A stretch of DNA of 64,000 bases from Mesorhizobium loti CJ3sym (GCF_000472785.1 NZ_KI421462.1:62200-126199); one strand, 5' to 3'. Positions 18,634-27,935 are shown, counted from the stretch's first letter. Notes: generated by a model from the letters alone, not told the origin. Translations and numbers: made by a program.

Positions 18634-19506
18634 ATGCCGGAACGGCCGTTTTACCAGCCAGGCGCCAGCAGCGTGGAAGGCCTGCCGCTGCTCCTGCAGA
18701 TGTTTCACACCGCTCCGCTGGTGATGCTGAAGCCGCATTGGCACGCCCAGGTGGAAGTGAATTTCATCGTGCGAGGCAGCGTGCACTACCGCATGAACGA
18801 CCACGAAATCTCCCTTTCGGCCGGCGAGATGTGCTTCTTCTGGGGCGGTCTGCCGCACCAGATGGACGATCTCTCAGACGACGCCGTCTATGCCGGCGCG
18901 CATCTGCCGCTGGTGCATTTCTTCCGGCTGCATCTGCCGGCCGACGTGCGCCACCGGCTAATGACCGGTGCGACGCTGGTGACCGGCGCCACCGATCAAT
19001 CAGACAACGACAATTTCGCCCGCTGGAACCGCTATGCCCGCTCGGGCGACCCGGCCAAGGCCGAGCACGCCGTCAACGAACTTCTGCTGCGGCTGGAGCG
19101 GGTGCGGTTCGAGACCTATCGACTGGTGCCCGAAACGGCGGCCGGACAGGACGCCGGCAGCCCCTTCGACCAGCAATCGTCGCGCAATGTCGGGCGCATG
19201 TGCGATTTCATCGCCGAAAACTTCCTCTACGACATCGACTGCATGAACATTGCCGCGGCGGCCGACATCCATCCCAAATACGCCATGAGCCTGTTCAAGA
19301 AATCGACCGGCATGACGCTCAACGAGTATGTCAACCTGTTGCGGCTGAGCTACGCGCAGGCGCTGTTGATGCACCAGGACGCCAATGTGCTGCGCGTCGC
19401 CATGGATTCAGGCTTCGGCTCGCTCAGCGCCTTCAACAAATCCTTCCGCAAGCTGGCCGGGATGTCGCCTTCGGATTTTCGCCGGGGCGCGTTCGGCGCC
19501 AGATAG
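18634..19506 (+). CDS. AraC-family transcriptional regulator
   Basis: The product has an N-terminal cupin sensing domain (residues about 25-110: HWHAQVEVNFIVRGS, LSAGEMCFFWGGLPHQ) and a C-terminal AraC double helix-turn-helix (DCMNIAAAADIHPKYAMSLFKK and VLRVAMDSGFGSLSAFNKSFRK). It is transcribed away from the CUT1 sugar operon and is the likely local activator. ATG at 18634 has GGAAAG four bases upstream; upstream in-frame starts exist. It is the last core gene before tRNA-Phe. Confidence 0.85.
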   Translation: MPERPFYQPGASSVEGLPLLLQMFHTAPLVMLKPHWHAQVEVNFIVRGSVHYRMNDHEISLSAGEMCFFWGGLPHQMDDLSDDAVYAGAHLPLVHFFRLHLPADVRHRLMTGATLVTGATDQSDNDNFARWNRYARSGDPAKAEHAVNELLLRLERVRFETYRLVPETAAGQDAGSPFDQQSSRNVGRMCDFIAENFLYDIDCMNIAAAADIHPKYAMSLFKKSTGMTLNEYVNLLRLSYAQALLMHQDANVLRVAMDSGFGSLSAFNKSFRKLAGMSPSDFRRGAFGAR

Positions 19507-19718
19507 AAGCGAAGGCCCGTTGCCGCCTGTTGACGCGGATGCATGGTGGCATCCCGATCGTCGGCTAAGGACGGCCCCGGCAGTTGCAGCGCGCCATGGC
19601 AGCGTCGGGACGAAGGCGAAAGGGGCCAGCCCGCGCGCCATTGTGGGGATGAAAGCGCCTGATGAAGCCGCCCCTTCCACAGCCTCGCTTTTCCTACCGG
19701 AAATCGCCACCTAGGCGC

Positions 19719-19746
19719 TGGACAGGCAGAATTCCCGTGCTATAAC
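19719..19746 (+). promoter_or_regulatory. Putative promoter of tRNA-Phe
   Basis: TGGACA (19719-19724) and TATAAC (19741-19746) are spaced by 16 bases, about 73 bases before the tRNA. The rest of 19507-19718 shows no gene I can support. Confidence 0.45.
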
Positions 19747-19819
19747 CCACGCGCTTTCAAGGGGCGCCCCACGGCGCCTTGATGAAATCCGGTCGACGCA
19801 ATTTCGTTTGCCGGAACAG

Positions 19820-19895
<76 letters not shown>

Positions 19896-20107
19896 TCCCC
19901 TCTTCTCCCGACAGTCTCTTTCGCCGAAGCCTCTACGCTTCTGTCTCGGCAACTAGCTGAAATCCTTACTGATTTCGGCGCGCAAAGCGCGGATGGTCGG
20001 GTTTTGTGGAATTTCGGCGCAGTTGGTCCAACGAGGCGGGGGGCTGGTATTTTCGGTGGTATTGGAGATGCTGATGGTATCGCTGCAGCCAAATGGAGGT
20101 CCCGAAA

Positions 20108-21352
20108 ATGGCCCTTTCCGACGTAAAATGCCGAAATGCCCGACCCATTTCTAAGCTCGTAAAATTGTCTGACGGTGGCGGGCTCCAGCTTTGGGTGCAG
20201 CCTACCGGATCTCGCCTATGGCGCCTCGCCTATCGTTTTGGCGGCAAACAGAAGCTTCTGGCGTTGGGCAGCTATCCCCTCATCTCCCTCGCTGAGGCAC
20301 GCGAGGCGCGCGATGCCGCCAAACGTCTCCTCCTACGTGGCATCGACCCCGCACAGGAGCGTAAGTCGCAAAAGGCTTCGGCGGAGGACACCTTTCGCTC
20401 AATCGCGGAGGACTATGTCGACAAGCTGAAGAAGGAGGGACGTGCCGACCGGACCATCACCAAGGTCAAATGGTTGCTCGACTTTGCCTATCCAACGTTT
20501 GGGAACAAAAGCGTTCGGGAGATCGATCCGGCCACAATTCTTGTCGCTCTCCGCAGCGTGGAGGTTCGCGGTCGATACGAGTCGGCAAGGCGACTGCGCT
20601 CCACCATCGGCAGCGTGTTTCGATATGCAATCGCAACCGCACGCGCCGATGTAGATCCGACGATCGCCCTGAGGGGCGCACTGGTCGGTCCGACGGTCAC
20701 CCCGCGTGCCGCAGTTACCGATCCTAAGGCCTTGGGAGGCTTGCTGAGGGCGATTAATGCATTTGACGGACAGCCTACCACCCGAGCCGCTCTGAAGCTG
20801 ATGGCCCTGCTGTTTCCCCGCCCCGGCGAGCTGCGCGCGGCCGAATGGGACGAGTTCGATTTCGAAAGCGCAGTGTGGAGCATCCCTGAAGGACGCATGA
20901 AGATGCGACGGCCGCACCGCGTACCTCTTTCCAGACAGGCCGTCAGCGTCCTGACCTCACTTAGAGAAATCTCTGATGGTGGAGCACTGGTGTTTCCCAG
21001 TGTTCGGTCGCGTTCGCGTCCGATTTCTGACAACACGCTTAACGCTGCCTTGCGCCGTATGGGCTACGGCAAAGAAGAAGCTACCGCGCATGGTTTTCGA
21101 GCAACGGCATCAACTCTGCTAAACGAATGTGGAAAGTGGCATCCGGACGCCATAGAACGGCAGCTGGCCCACATTGAGAGCAACGACGTTCGTCGGGCCT
21201 ACGCCCGGGCGGAGCACTGGGAAGAGCGCATCAAGATGATGCAATGGTGGGCCGATTATCTGGATGAACTCGAGAGCAAAGACGCGGGGGTAATCTCGAT
21301 TGGGGGACACGGCAAATCCACCGTCCATACGCCGTCGCGAGATCTACGTTGA
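20108..21352 (+). CDS. intS: Tyrosine recombinase/integrase, P4 (IntS) type
   Basis: The 414-residue integrase has the P4-type N-terminal arm-binding domain (LSDGGGLQLWV ... LALGSYPLISLAEAR ... GIDPAQER), a core-binding SAM-like domain (residues about 95-175) and a C-terminal catalytic domain. Catalytic residues visible: Arg in LLFPRPGELR, His-x-x-Arg in HGFRAT, His in HIESNDVRR and the Tyr in RRAYARAEHW. It looks intact. The ATG of MALSDVK is preferred to an upstream ATG. Location immediately after tRNA-Phe on the same strand fits an integrase that inserts into that gene. Confidence 0.93.
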   Translation: MALSDVKCRNARPISKLVKLSDGGGLQLWVQPTGSRLWRLAYRFGGKQKLLALGSYPLISLAEAREARDAAKRLLLRGIDPAQERKSQKASAEDTFRSIAEDYVDKLKKEGRADRTITKVKWLLDFAYPTFGNKSVREIDPATILVALRSVEVRGRYESARRLRSTIGSVFRYAIATARADVDPTIALRGALVGPTVTPRAAVTDPKALGGLLRAINAFDGQPTTRAALKLMALLFPRPGELRAAEWDEFDFESAVWSIPEGRMKMRRPHRVPLSRQAVSVLTSLREISDGGALVFPSVRSRSRPISDNTLNAALRRMGYGKEEATAHGFRATASTLLNECGKWHPDAIERQLAHIESNDVRRAYARAEHWEERIKMMQWWADYLDELESKDAGVISIGGHGKSTVHTPSRDLR

Positions 21353-21739
21353 ATCCAACATCGACGGTCGACCAAACGCCGAGACAAATCTCCAACCTCC
21401 GAAAATCACACTGAACCCCATCGAAAAACCGAAAGTGGGCGACCAATGTGACAGAACCGGATGGTCATCGTTTTCCACATTAAATCAATATTTTAGCGTC
21501 TGGTTCGCCACACATTTCCTTCGTATTCTCTCGTATGGTCTGGCGAACCTAAGGACCAGGAGGAGGACTAGTATTCCCTCCGCGGCGTCTCGTCGGCCCA
21601 CAAGAAGGGTCGATTAACCGTGACGAACGTGGCTGGTTTGGGGCCGAGACCGGAACGGCGACTTTCGAAAGGCGAAAACGAGTAACCAGCCATTCCGGTG
21701 GTTCAGCCTCCAACGGGCCAGCATGATCATCATTCGGTG
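21353..21739. other. Intergenic region after integrase; one inverted repeat
   Basis: No coding region is supported. GGTTCGCCA (21502-21510) and TGGCGAACC (21541-21549) form a nine-base inverted repeat with a 30-base loop. This may be the end of the convergent transcripts from the integrase and the minus-strand operon, or part of an attachment region. Confidence 0.4.
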
Positions 21740-22918
21740 TTATGTTGCCGCCGTCACTGCTGCCGACGCGGTGGCTGGAATCGGCTCCTCCCATTCCCCG
21801 CGTATCCACAACGAGTGAAGTTCAAAATCGGCAGTTTCAGCATTTTGCTCGGGATCTCCATATACAGCTGTCTCGACATAGGGGATGCCTACGTCAAAGC
21901 GGTCGCTAGAGCCCTTTCCAAACTTATGATCATAACACGCGAGCAACACGCCAATCGAAAGCAGCTTTGATGAGAGAGGCGACACAAACAGCTTACAGCC
22001 ACCCATAGGTTTGAGAGCTTTTTTGTATCGTTCCATGGCCGTAAATATTTGGCGGTAAGCCTCGAACGGATTGTATTCGCTTGCTAGCAAGATGTTTGCC
22101 GGCTCCACCTTGAAGTCGTCGAACAGAGTGTCACGGTGCTCACCAACCACCTCGTCCCCTCGCCGTGGCTTTCTCGTAGGAAAAGGGATAACCGGGCAAA
22201 TCTCATCCGGGTTCACATGGTCTTGTATGAGATGCAGTCGGTCACGCTGACCCTCACCCAAAACAGGAAACCACACCCGCGGCCAATTCTGAGTAGTCTG
22301 CTCTTCAAGATGTCCGGAGAAGCCAAGGACGAAGGTTACGCTGTCCCTGAGACTGCCTTTTGCCGCGCCGAGATCCGCAGAAACACTCTCGGATGTGGTC
22401 ACGTGAAGATTTACGCTTGGGCCGTTGGCTTCGGCCAGCTTATCAAGTTTGAAGAGAAGAACGCTGACAGCGGTAAGTGCCACCATGCGCGGCATAGCGC
22501 TGATGTCGACAATGACATCGTCAAAGTCGCGACAATCTCCCGCTCTGTCCAATGAAGCTTTGGTATTTCGTGGAGTTACAGCAGCGCCTACGGGGCCTCC
22601 AATCTCGATCGGCACTGCAACGATCTTTTCCGCGGGAACGAGTTTCAAGAGTCCTTCGTGGTTGGTCGCCGTGAGTTCCGATCGCTTCGGGCTGTCGCCC
22701 AATCCGTTGTCGAACACCAACTGCCAGACCGATATATCGGCGTCCAGGGCATGCAAGCGTCGAGCAGTTTCAAGAGTTCTGACGTCGAAACCGCGACCAA
22801 TCACGAGAAGGACCTTACGCTTCTTGGCCGACAAGCGCCGTCGCCAGAACATGGTGAAATCGGAGTCGAGTGTGAGGGAGTAGGGATCCCATCGCATTGC
22901 CGGGCTCGGACTAGACAA
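21740..22918 (-). CDS. Uncharacterised protein with GRGFDVR and DISAMPR motifs (putative effector)
   Basis: The 392-residue cytoplasmic protein matches no family I can name. The N-terminal half looks Rossmann-like: strand KVLLVIGRGFDVR (residues 36-47), then VIVDISAMPR (135-144), each ending in a conserved-looking Arg; the pattern recalls uncharacterised proteins from defence islands. The C-terminal half has NPFEAYRQIFTAMERY and GGCKLFVSPLSSKLLSIGVLLA. Start: TTG at 22918 overlaps the ATPase stop and has AGGAGG six bases upstream; ATG at 22897 is the alternative. It is the third gene of a coupled operon. Effector or nucleotide-binding role is inference. Confidence 0.75.
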   Translation of the reverse strand: MSSPSPAMRWDPYSLTLDSDFTMFWRRRLSAKKRKVLLVIGRGFDVRTLETARRLHALDADISVWQLVFDNGLGDSPKRSELTATNHEGLLKLVPAEKIVAVPIEIGGPVGAAVTPRNTKASLDRAGDCRDFDDVIVDISAMPRMVALTAVSVLLFKLDKLAEANGPSVNLHVTTSESVSADLGAAKGSLRDSVTFVLGFSGHLEEQTTQNWPRVWFPVLGEGQRDRLHLIQDHVNPDEICPVIPFPTRKPRRGDEVVGEHRDTLFDDFKVEPANILLASEYNPFEAYRQIFTAMERYKKALKPMGGCKLFVSPLSSKLLSIGVLLACYDHKFGKGSSDRFDVGIPYVETAVYGDPEQNAETADFELHSLWIRGEWEEPIPATASAAVTAAT

Positions 22919-24821
22919 GAGTTGCCTCCTCGGCCACGGCGATTGCCTTCGCTCCTGCTTCTTGCCAGTGAAGCAAGCTCTTCAGTGTTTGATGTCTCCA
23001 GCCGCCGTAACCAAGTGGCAGGCCAAAATGTACGCAGAGAAGACGGTTCAGATAGAACACGACATATTCCCGACCATTATTTCTATGGTCGAGACGTGGC
23101 ATCAGTAGGTTATGCGACACGAGAGACGTCATGACGTCTCGAAGTCGAATAAAATGCGAGATTTCAGCGTCCTCGCTGTCAATTATCAGTTTTCGATCGT
23201 CCATCGTGATCGCAATTCCGGTGACGCCGGGTGCGTAGGGGGCGCTGCTTCTGAAAGTCTGTTGGCGGCAGTATTCGCCGATTGCTTCGAGCAGGCGGCG
23301 CGCCTCGACACCACGCGGAAGGCGGCGCGGAAGCCCGTCCCACCGATCCTTCGCAACGCCCCGGATCAGTGCGTCCTGTCGCGCTGCCGTGAGTGGCACC
23401 GGCTGATCTCGGTGAAACCGGATTTTCGCAGAGATTTCTTCAAACAATGCGCCTGCCACCTCCAGATACTGGTCCACATTGGAGGATGATACGGCGCTCA
23501 AAGACTCACGGCCGAAATAGATTGGCGCTCCCACATCTGTTCGCAGAAAGTGTTCTGCTGCTCGGTCCGTGCCGCTGCCTGATCGTGCTCCGAACTCATC
23601 CAATGTCAATGAATCGAAATCGAAGCTTGTCTGGGTTCGTCTCGTATCTCTTATGACCAGAATTTTGAGCAACTGCCATTTGAAGGCGCGTTCGAGAAGG
23701 TTGCCGCTTAGCCCGCGAGCATTGGCAAGCCAATTCGAATAACGAGGGCCAACGCCGGCCATCTTAACAACTTCGGCCTCGATCTCCGCCGTACGGCCAG
23801 TGAGAGCGGTCTCCAAGCTCGGTATGTCGTCGGTTTCACCAATGAGCGGAAACAGCTCGCGCCCTTCGAAACCATCAGCCTTGGCCGCCCGAAGATTGGC
23901 GATCGTTTCCACAAATTTGGTATAGGACTTGGTTCTTGTTCCAGACCAACGTTCTTCCAGTTGCACGACGTTCTCGTAATCTCGTTTGCGAAGCGCGCCC
24001 TCGGAGAGCAGATCCTTATGCGTAAGAGCCTCTAGCCTTTCAGCGATCCATACTCCGCACTGCTCCCGCGCATTGGTTATGAATTCAATCAGGCTTGCAC
24101 GCTGTGGAGGAGCCAGTGTCTGGAGTTCGTCCATGAGAAGGACGCGCTTGACGTCCATATCACCCTGCGCGTCGCTTATGCGAACATGCGCAAACCACTT
24201 GAGCCCGTCCAAGCGCGCGTGCCCACCTTTTATCGACGCAGGCGAACCGAGATCGTCCATTCGATCGTAGAAATCTCGTTCGATGCGCGACGCCCAGGTA
24301 AAAAGCTCCTTTCCTGTAGCGCGGCCCGGAATAGTCGCGTCTGATTCCGGCTCCCATTCGAAGCTGTATTGGTCAAGATCGTCGGGAAATTGACGTTCCG
24401 CTCGTTCCAGCACCGACCTGAGTGTCGCGACCACAATTCGAGAATTCAATAGCTCTCGAAAGAGTATATTGCCGCGGTCAAAGGCACTCAGTTCCTTGTA
24501 CTCACTGGTGAAGACGACCATCGCACCAAGCAATTTCGGTCCGTCGCGACCGATGGCGCCCACCTCCCTCAGCGCGTCGCGCGTCGCCTTCACCTGCTGG
24601 TGCTGATCAGCGAGGTTGTCAGTGAGCTTCAGCGGACGCGGCGTAAGAATACGCAGAAACGTAGTCTTTCCGCCACCAGGTGCACTTCGAAGAAAGACGA
24701 GACCGTTCCAAGGGTCATCGAAGGACTTGATGACCTCCAAAGCACCCACGCCGAAGAGACGAACAAACTCATCGTCACTCGTCGAGCGCTGGGATGCGCG
24801 CATTCGGAATGGATTTCTCAC
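22911..24821 (-). CDS. ORC/CDC6-like AAA ATPase of a predicted conflict system
   Basis: The 636-residue protein has Walker A RSAPGGGKTTF (residues 46-55) and Walker B KRVLLMDELQ (225-234). GVWIAERLEAL nearby may hold a sensor residue. The C-terminal third (about 480-636) contains predicted winged-helix-like segments. Layout and length resemble ATPases annotated as ORC-CDC6 family that occur beside PRTase-like proteins. GTG at 24821 abuts the TAG of the PRTase gene; ATG at 24803 is an alternative. It overlaps the downstream gene by eight bases. A role as sensor or remodeller that gates the neighbouring proteins is inferred from context. Confidence 0.8.
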   Translation of the reverse strand: MRNPFRMRASQRSTSDDEFVRLFGVGALEVIKSFDDPWNGLVFLRSAPGGGKTTFLRILTPRPLKLTDNLADQHQQVKATRDALREVGAIGRDGPKLLGAMVVFTSEYKELSAFDRGNILFRELLNSRIVVATLRSVLERAERQFPDDLDQYSFEWEPESDATIPGRATGKELFTWASRIERDFYDRMDDLGSPASIKGGHARLDGLKWFAHVRISDAQGDMDVKRVLLMDELQTLAPPQRASLIEFITNAREQCGVWIAERLEALTHKDLLSEGALRKRDYENVVQLEERWSGTRTKSYTKFVETIANLRAAKADGFEGRELFPLIGETDDIPSLETALTGRTAEIEAEVVKMAGVGPRYSNWLANARGLSGNLLERAFKWQLLKILVIRDTRRTQTSFDFDSLTLDEFGARSGSGTDRAAEHFLRTDVGAPIYFGRESLSAVSSSNVDQYLEVAGALFEEISAKIRFHRDQPVPLTAARQDALIRGVAKDRWDGLPRRLPRGVEARRLLEAIGEYCRQQTFRSSAPYAPGVTGIAITMDDRKLIIDSEDAEISHFIRLRDVMTSLVSHNLLMPRLDHRNNGREYVVFYLNRLLCVHFGLPLGYGGWRHQTLKSLLHWQEAGAKAIAVAEEATLV

Positions 24822-25940
24822 CTACTGTAGCTTTCTGTGGCGGCTAACTCTCGGAAACAGGCCACGAACCGATTGGTCGTCCTCTGCCCAGAGCAGATAG
24901 ATCGAGTTGTTGGGAGTGTTGTGAGCTAGCACGAGCGGGAGCCTGCAATTCGCGAAACCGTAGCGCTTGCTTGTACCGCCTACTTTAGAATGCTCATCGT
25001 CGGCATCGTCGTCAAAATATCGATCATCTGCGACGAGCCCCAGGATTGGGCTGTCGCTTGCATCATCGAGCGGCGTCGTTTCGCCCAGTTTGTGAACCAC
25101 CTCGAACTCGACTGTGCCCTTGCCGAAGGTCAACTTGGGCAAACGGCTTTCAATGTGCTCGATTGCCTGATCGCCGGCGACATAGAGAATGATGATTATC
25201 TTGACGCCGGAATTCGCTATCGCGTCTCCAAGGTTTCCTGCTTTCATTAAGCCGCTAACGATCTTCGCTATCTTCCCGGTCCATCCACCTTGCCCATCCT
25301 CTCGAATGAAACTCGTACCACTGCCAGTGAAATCATCGAGCAGTACGATGTACCGGAACCGGGCCTCATGATCGTGGGGTTCTCGACCCAAGATCTTCGT
25401 TAGGTGCTTCCGAAGGTCTTGGACCATGCCCTCGCTTTTCGGATCCGAAACGTCATAGGCATGAAAGACTTGCTCATTGGACATCTCTTGCGGATTCGCG
25501 CGACGAAACCAGTCTGTTCGCGCACCGTCGCTCAGGCCTAGGACCAGTGTCTGGCGAAGTCGAGTTCGATACTCCACCGTGTCGACGATTGCCTTCACTT
25601 TATGTGGATCGACCCCAAGTTCGGTCGCAGTGTCAGCGATTAGGATTGGGCGAATGATCGTCGGGAAGGTAAGCTCCACCAGATGATTCATTTCATCTGT
25701 GGATATGAAAAGCAGCCTCTTTCGCACGAAGTTGTAAGCCTCGCGACGCTCTTCACCCCCGGTGAACTGCCCAAGCCAGAGCGCCAGACTCTCGATGAAC
25801 CGTTTGCCTGGCGAGAACTGCTGATATTCGTCGTATTTGTAACTGGCAAAGCTTTCGAGATAAGCGCGTTCCGCTGCCTTTTCCTCGTCAGACCATTCCA
25901 TGATTTTTGCCAGCAGGCTTTCCGCCAAATCCTTCCTCAT
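24822..25940 (-). CDS. PRTase-fold protein of a predicted conflict system
   Basis: The 372-residue protein contains YIVLLDDFTGSGTSF (residues 198-212), the two acidic residues plus TGSGTS loop that bind PRPP in type I phosphoribosyltransferases. A helical N-terminal region (about 1-110) may be a winged-helix or all-alpha domain. The C-terminus GFANCRLPLVLAHNTPNNSIYLLW is strongly patterned and recalls PRTase-like proteins paired with ORC/CDC6-type ATPases. ATG at 25940 is chosen for the GGGAG five bases upstream. It is the first gene of the operon. Whether it transfers phosphoribose, cleaves PRPP or only binds nucleotide is unknown. Confidence 0.8.
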   Translation of the reverse strand: MRKDLAESLLAKIMEWSDEEKAAERAYLESFASYKYDEYQQFSPGKRFIESLALWLGQFTGGEERREAYNFVRKRLLFISTDEMNHLVELTFPTIIRPILIADTATELGVDPHKVKAIVDTVEYRTRLRQTLVLGLSDGARTDWFRRANPQEMSNEQVFHAYDVSDPKSEGMVQDLRKHLTKILGREPHDHEARFRYIVLLDDFTGSGTSFIREDGQGGWTGKIAKIVSGLMKAGNLGDAIANSGVKIIIILYVAGDQAIEHIESRLPKLTFGKGTVEFEVVHKLGETTPLDDASDSPILGLVADDRYFDDDADDEHSKVGGTSKRYGFANCRLPLVLAHNTPNNSIYLLWAEDDQSVRGLFPRVSRHRKLQ

Positions 25941-26043
25941 CAGAACTCCCCATGACACCTCTACCCGACCGCAGCGATATACCGCAGGGAGGAGTGCGTT
26001 CGTCCAGCGAAATCAACCTGGTCCTTACCTTAATTCACGGGAT

Positions 26044-26403
26044 TCACTTGCGGGTGATTTCGCCAACCGCAGCTATGACTTTTGCAAGCCGCTCCGCACC
26101 GGCCGGTGTATTATCCCAAGCACGCCGAATTGAGCGCTCCAGCTTTGCCCAGTTCGGATCGGATGCGTGCCGACTGCGTTTCCATGTCGTTCCTTCACCC
26201 TGCGTATTTTGCAGCCCGAGGGTCGTGCAAATTCGCACGACGCTCGCTCCGAACGTAATGAATTGCCCCCGACAAATACGCGAAACTTGGCTAGCGTCGA
26301 CATCAGCAATGTCAGCCAGTTCCGCGTAAGAAAGGCCTGCTTCTAAGCGCTTTTCATTGATATGGCGGACCAACTCCGCCCTTTCAATTTGCTTCGGCTT
26401 CAT
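26044..26403 (-). CDS. XRE-type helix-turn-helix regulator
   Basis: The 119-residue protein has an N-terminal helix-turn-helix (GLSYAELADIADVDASQVSRICRG, read in two parts: helix 2 YAELADIADV and recognition helix ASQVSRICRG). The C-terminal 60 residues (SDPNWAKLERSIRRAWDNTP) are helical and of unknown role. It is divergent from the NADAR gene and shares with it a perfect palindrome that touches both start codons, so it is very likely an autorepressor that also controls NADAR. An ATG four codons upstream, inside the palindrome, is the alternative start. Confidence 0.8.
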   Translation of the reverse strand: MKPKQIERAELVRHINEKRLEAGLSYAELADIADVDASQVSRICRGQFITFGASVVRICTTLGLQNTQGEGTTWKRSRHASDPNWAKLERSIRRAWDNTPAGAERLAKVIAAVGEITRK

Positions 26404-26438
26404 GTAAATTTGCATGCACTAAACGATGCAAATTTACA
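26403..26438. promoter_or_regulatory. 13-bp palindromic operator touching two divergent start codons
   Basis: TGTAAATTTGCAT (26403-26415) and ATGCAAATTTACA (26426-26438) are perfect inverted repeats with a ten-base spacer. The NADAR ATG begins at 26439 and the regulator ATG reads from 26403, so neither gene has room for a normal ribosome-binding site. Binding of the adjacent helix-turn-helix protein here would block both start regions. Confidence 0.8.
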
Positions 26439-26936
26439 ATGGAGTTTTTCGTGACGGATGTTGGCCAGGAAATCCGGTTCTATCGTGCCAGCGAGAAGCC
26501 TTACGGGGCCTTCAGCAATCTATTCCGGCGCGAGATTGAATTCGAAGGCGAGCGCTTTGCGACGAGCGAGCACGCCTATCAGGCCGGCAAGGCGCGTAAG
26601 CCGGAAGTCAAAGCATGGCTTATGGCGGCACCGTCTCCCGCGCTTCTGGCGATGGCGGCGCACGGGCTATATTACTGGGATGTCAGCCCAGGCTGGTCAC
26701 GGACAAAGTTTGACAGGATGAGGTGCGTGCTCCGAGCCAAGTTCACTCAGCATGAAGATCTTCGCGAATTGCTGGTATCGACGGGCTCAGCTCGACTGAT
26801 TGAAACTGCGACCGTCGACAATGAGGTGAATCGGCTCTGGGGAGAGGTGAATGGTCAGGGTCGCAATATGCTTGGAGAGCTACTGATGGAACTCCGTGCA
26901 AAGCTTCAGAACGACGACGTCTCGAAGGCGGCGTAA
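26439..26936 (+). CDS. NADAR (YbiA-like) domain protein
   Basis: The 165-residue protein is a single NADAR domain. Visible motifs: FYRASEKPYGAFSNLF, then FATSEHAYQAGKARK with the conserved Glu and Lys, WSRTKFDRMRCVLRAKF and NRLWGEVNGQGRNMLGELLM. YbiA relatives cleave N-glycosidic bonds of riboflavin-pathway intermediates, and other NADAR proteins reverse DNA guanosine ADP-ribosylation by DarT1-type toxins. No DarT is visible here. With the divergent HTH gene it could be an antitoxin-like or damage-repair unit. The ATG abuts the operator, suggesting leaderless translation. Confidence 0.88.
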   Translation: MEFFVTDVGQEIRFYRASEKPYGAFSNLFRREIEFEGERFATSEHAYQAGKARKPEVKAWLMAAPSPALLAMAAHGLYYWDVSPGWSRTKFDRMRCVLRAKFTQHEDLRELLVSTGSARLIETATVDNEVNRLWGEVNGQGRNMLGELLMELRAKLQNDDVSKAA

Positions 26937-26974
26937 GAAGAGCCAATGCAAATCTGAAACTGCCGACATCGGGT

Positions 26975-27883
26975 TTACCCCCGCAAGACAGACCGCGCGT
27001 ATTCTGCACCACGCTCGCGGAAGATGCCGCGAGCACCGACATAGGCGCAGTTCTCGGCAGCCAGGCGTTGTCCAGCTTCGATTCCGACAACGAATTCGTC
27101 AATTGAAATCTTCCGGGTCGCGCGGTCGCGGCGGCTCAGCAGCCAATCAATCACGCCAACGCTTACCATATCGCCAGAACCACAGGTGTCGCGCAATTCG
27201 GGCGCCGGGTAGGATTTGCACCACGCCTTCTCAGCTCCCCGTCGTACCTCCAGACCAGCTTCTCCGTGCGTCACGATTAGGAAAAGGGCGTCGTGGGGGG
27301 CGACCTGCCCCGCCAGTGTTGCCAGACGCTCTGCTGAGAACTTGAGAACGGACGCTGCAGCGACTGCGCGTCTGAAAAGCTCTTTATCGCCAAGCGCGGA
27401 TGGCTCGAAATAGACGGTGGACCCTGCGTCGGCCGCAGCTTCCATCGCATCGACGATCGCTCCGGATAATCGATCCGTATAGAAGACATTGCAGTTCTTG
27501 ATCGCCGGCAGAGCCCGGCTCACATCTTCCCAGTCTATCGGCTCATATCGCGGAAGATCGATGGAAGTTTCTGGACACCTAAATTCGAATGTATGTACCC
27601 CGGGCCCATGCAGACGCTGAGCAAGGATCGGCGAGCGGATGTGTTCTGTTTGTCGGATGTATCGCGTCTCGGCTCCCGCGTGCCGGAATGCGACCACAAG
27701 ACGGATGCCAACCTCGTCTTCACCGAGGCTCAACACCGGCGCCACATTCCGCTGAAGCATGGCGAGCGAAATCAAAACGTTCCCGCAAGAGCCACCAAGA
27801 TCCTCGGACGACACCGCCAACGAGTCCGCGTAGATGCGGTCGAGAACAGTAAATCCTGTGCCGACCACGTCGACTGCACTCAT
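26975..27883 (-). CDS. PfkB-family sugar or nucleoside kinase
   Basis: The 302-residue kinase starts VVGTGFTVLDRIY and has the PfkB N-terminal glycine motif GGSCGNVLISLAML and the C-terminal signature DTCGSGDMVSVG, which keeps the catalytic Asp of the usual DTxGAGD motif. ATG at 27883 is preferred, with GGGAG six bases upstream; an in-frame ATG at 27934 is possible and would start one base after the upstream stop. It is the second gene of a two-gene operon with the SIS-HAD fusion. Substrate is unknown; FrlD-type fructosamine kinases, which pair with SIS deglycases, are a useful analogy. Confidence 0.85.
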   Translation of the reverse strand: MSAVDVVGTGFTVLDRIYADSLAVSSEDLGGSCGNVLISLAMLQRNVAPVLSLGEDEVGIRLVVAFRHAGAETRYIRQTEHIRSPILAQRLHGPGVHTFEFRCPETSIDLPRYEPIDWEDVSRALPAIKNCNVFYTDRLSGAIVDAMEAAADAGSTVYFEPSALGDKELFRRAVAAASVLKFSAERLATLAGQVAPHDALFLIVTHGEAGLEVRRGAEKAWCKSYPAPELRDTCGSGDMVSVGVIDWLLSRRDRATRKISIDEFVVGIEAGQRLAAENCAYVGARGIFRERGAEYARSVLRG

Positions 27884-27935
27884 CGGACTCTCCCGGTCAT
27901 AAGCTGGCCCACTCTGTTTTTTCTCGGTCACCATT

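Noticed and set aside
26044..26936. HTH/NADAR pair as a DarT-NADAR toxin-antitoxin unit
   Set aside because: No DarT-like ADP-ribosyltransferase is visible; the HTH protein has no toxin motif.
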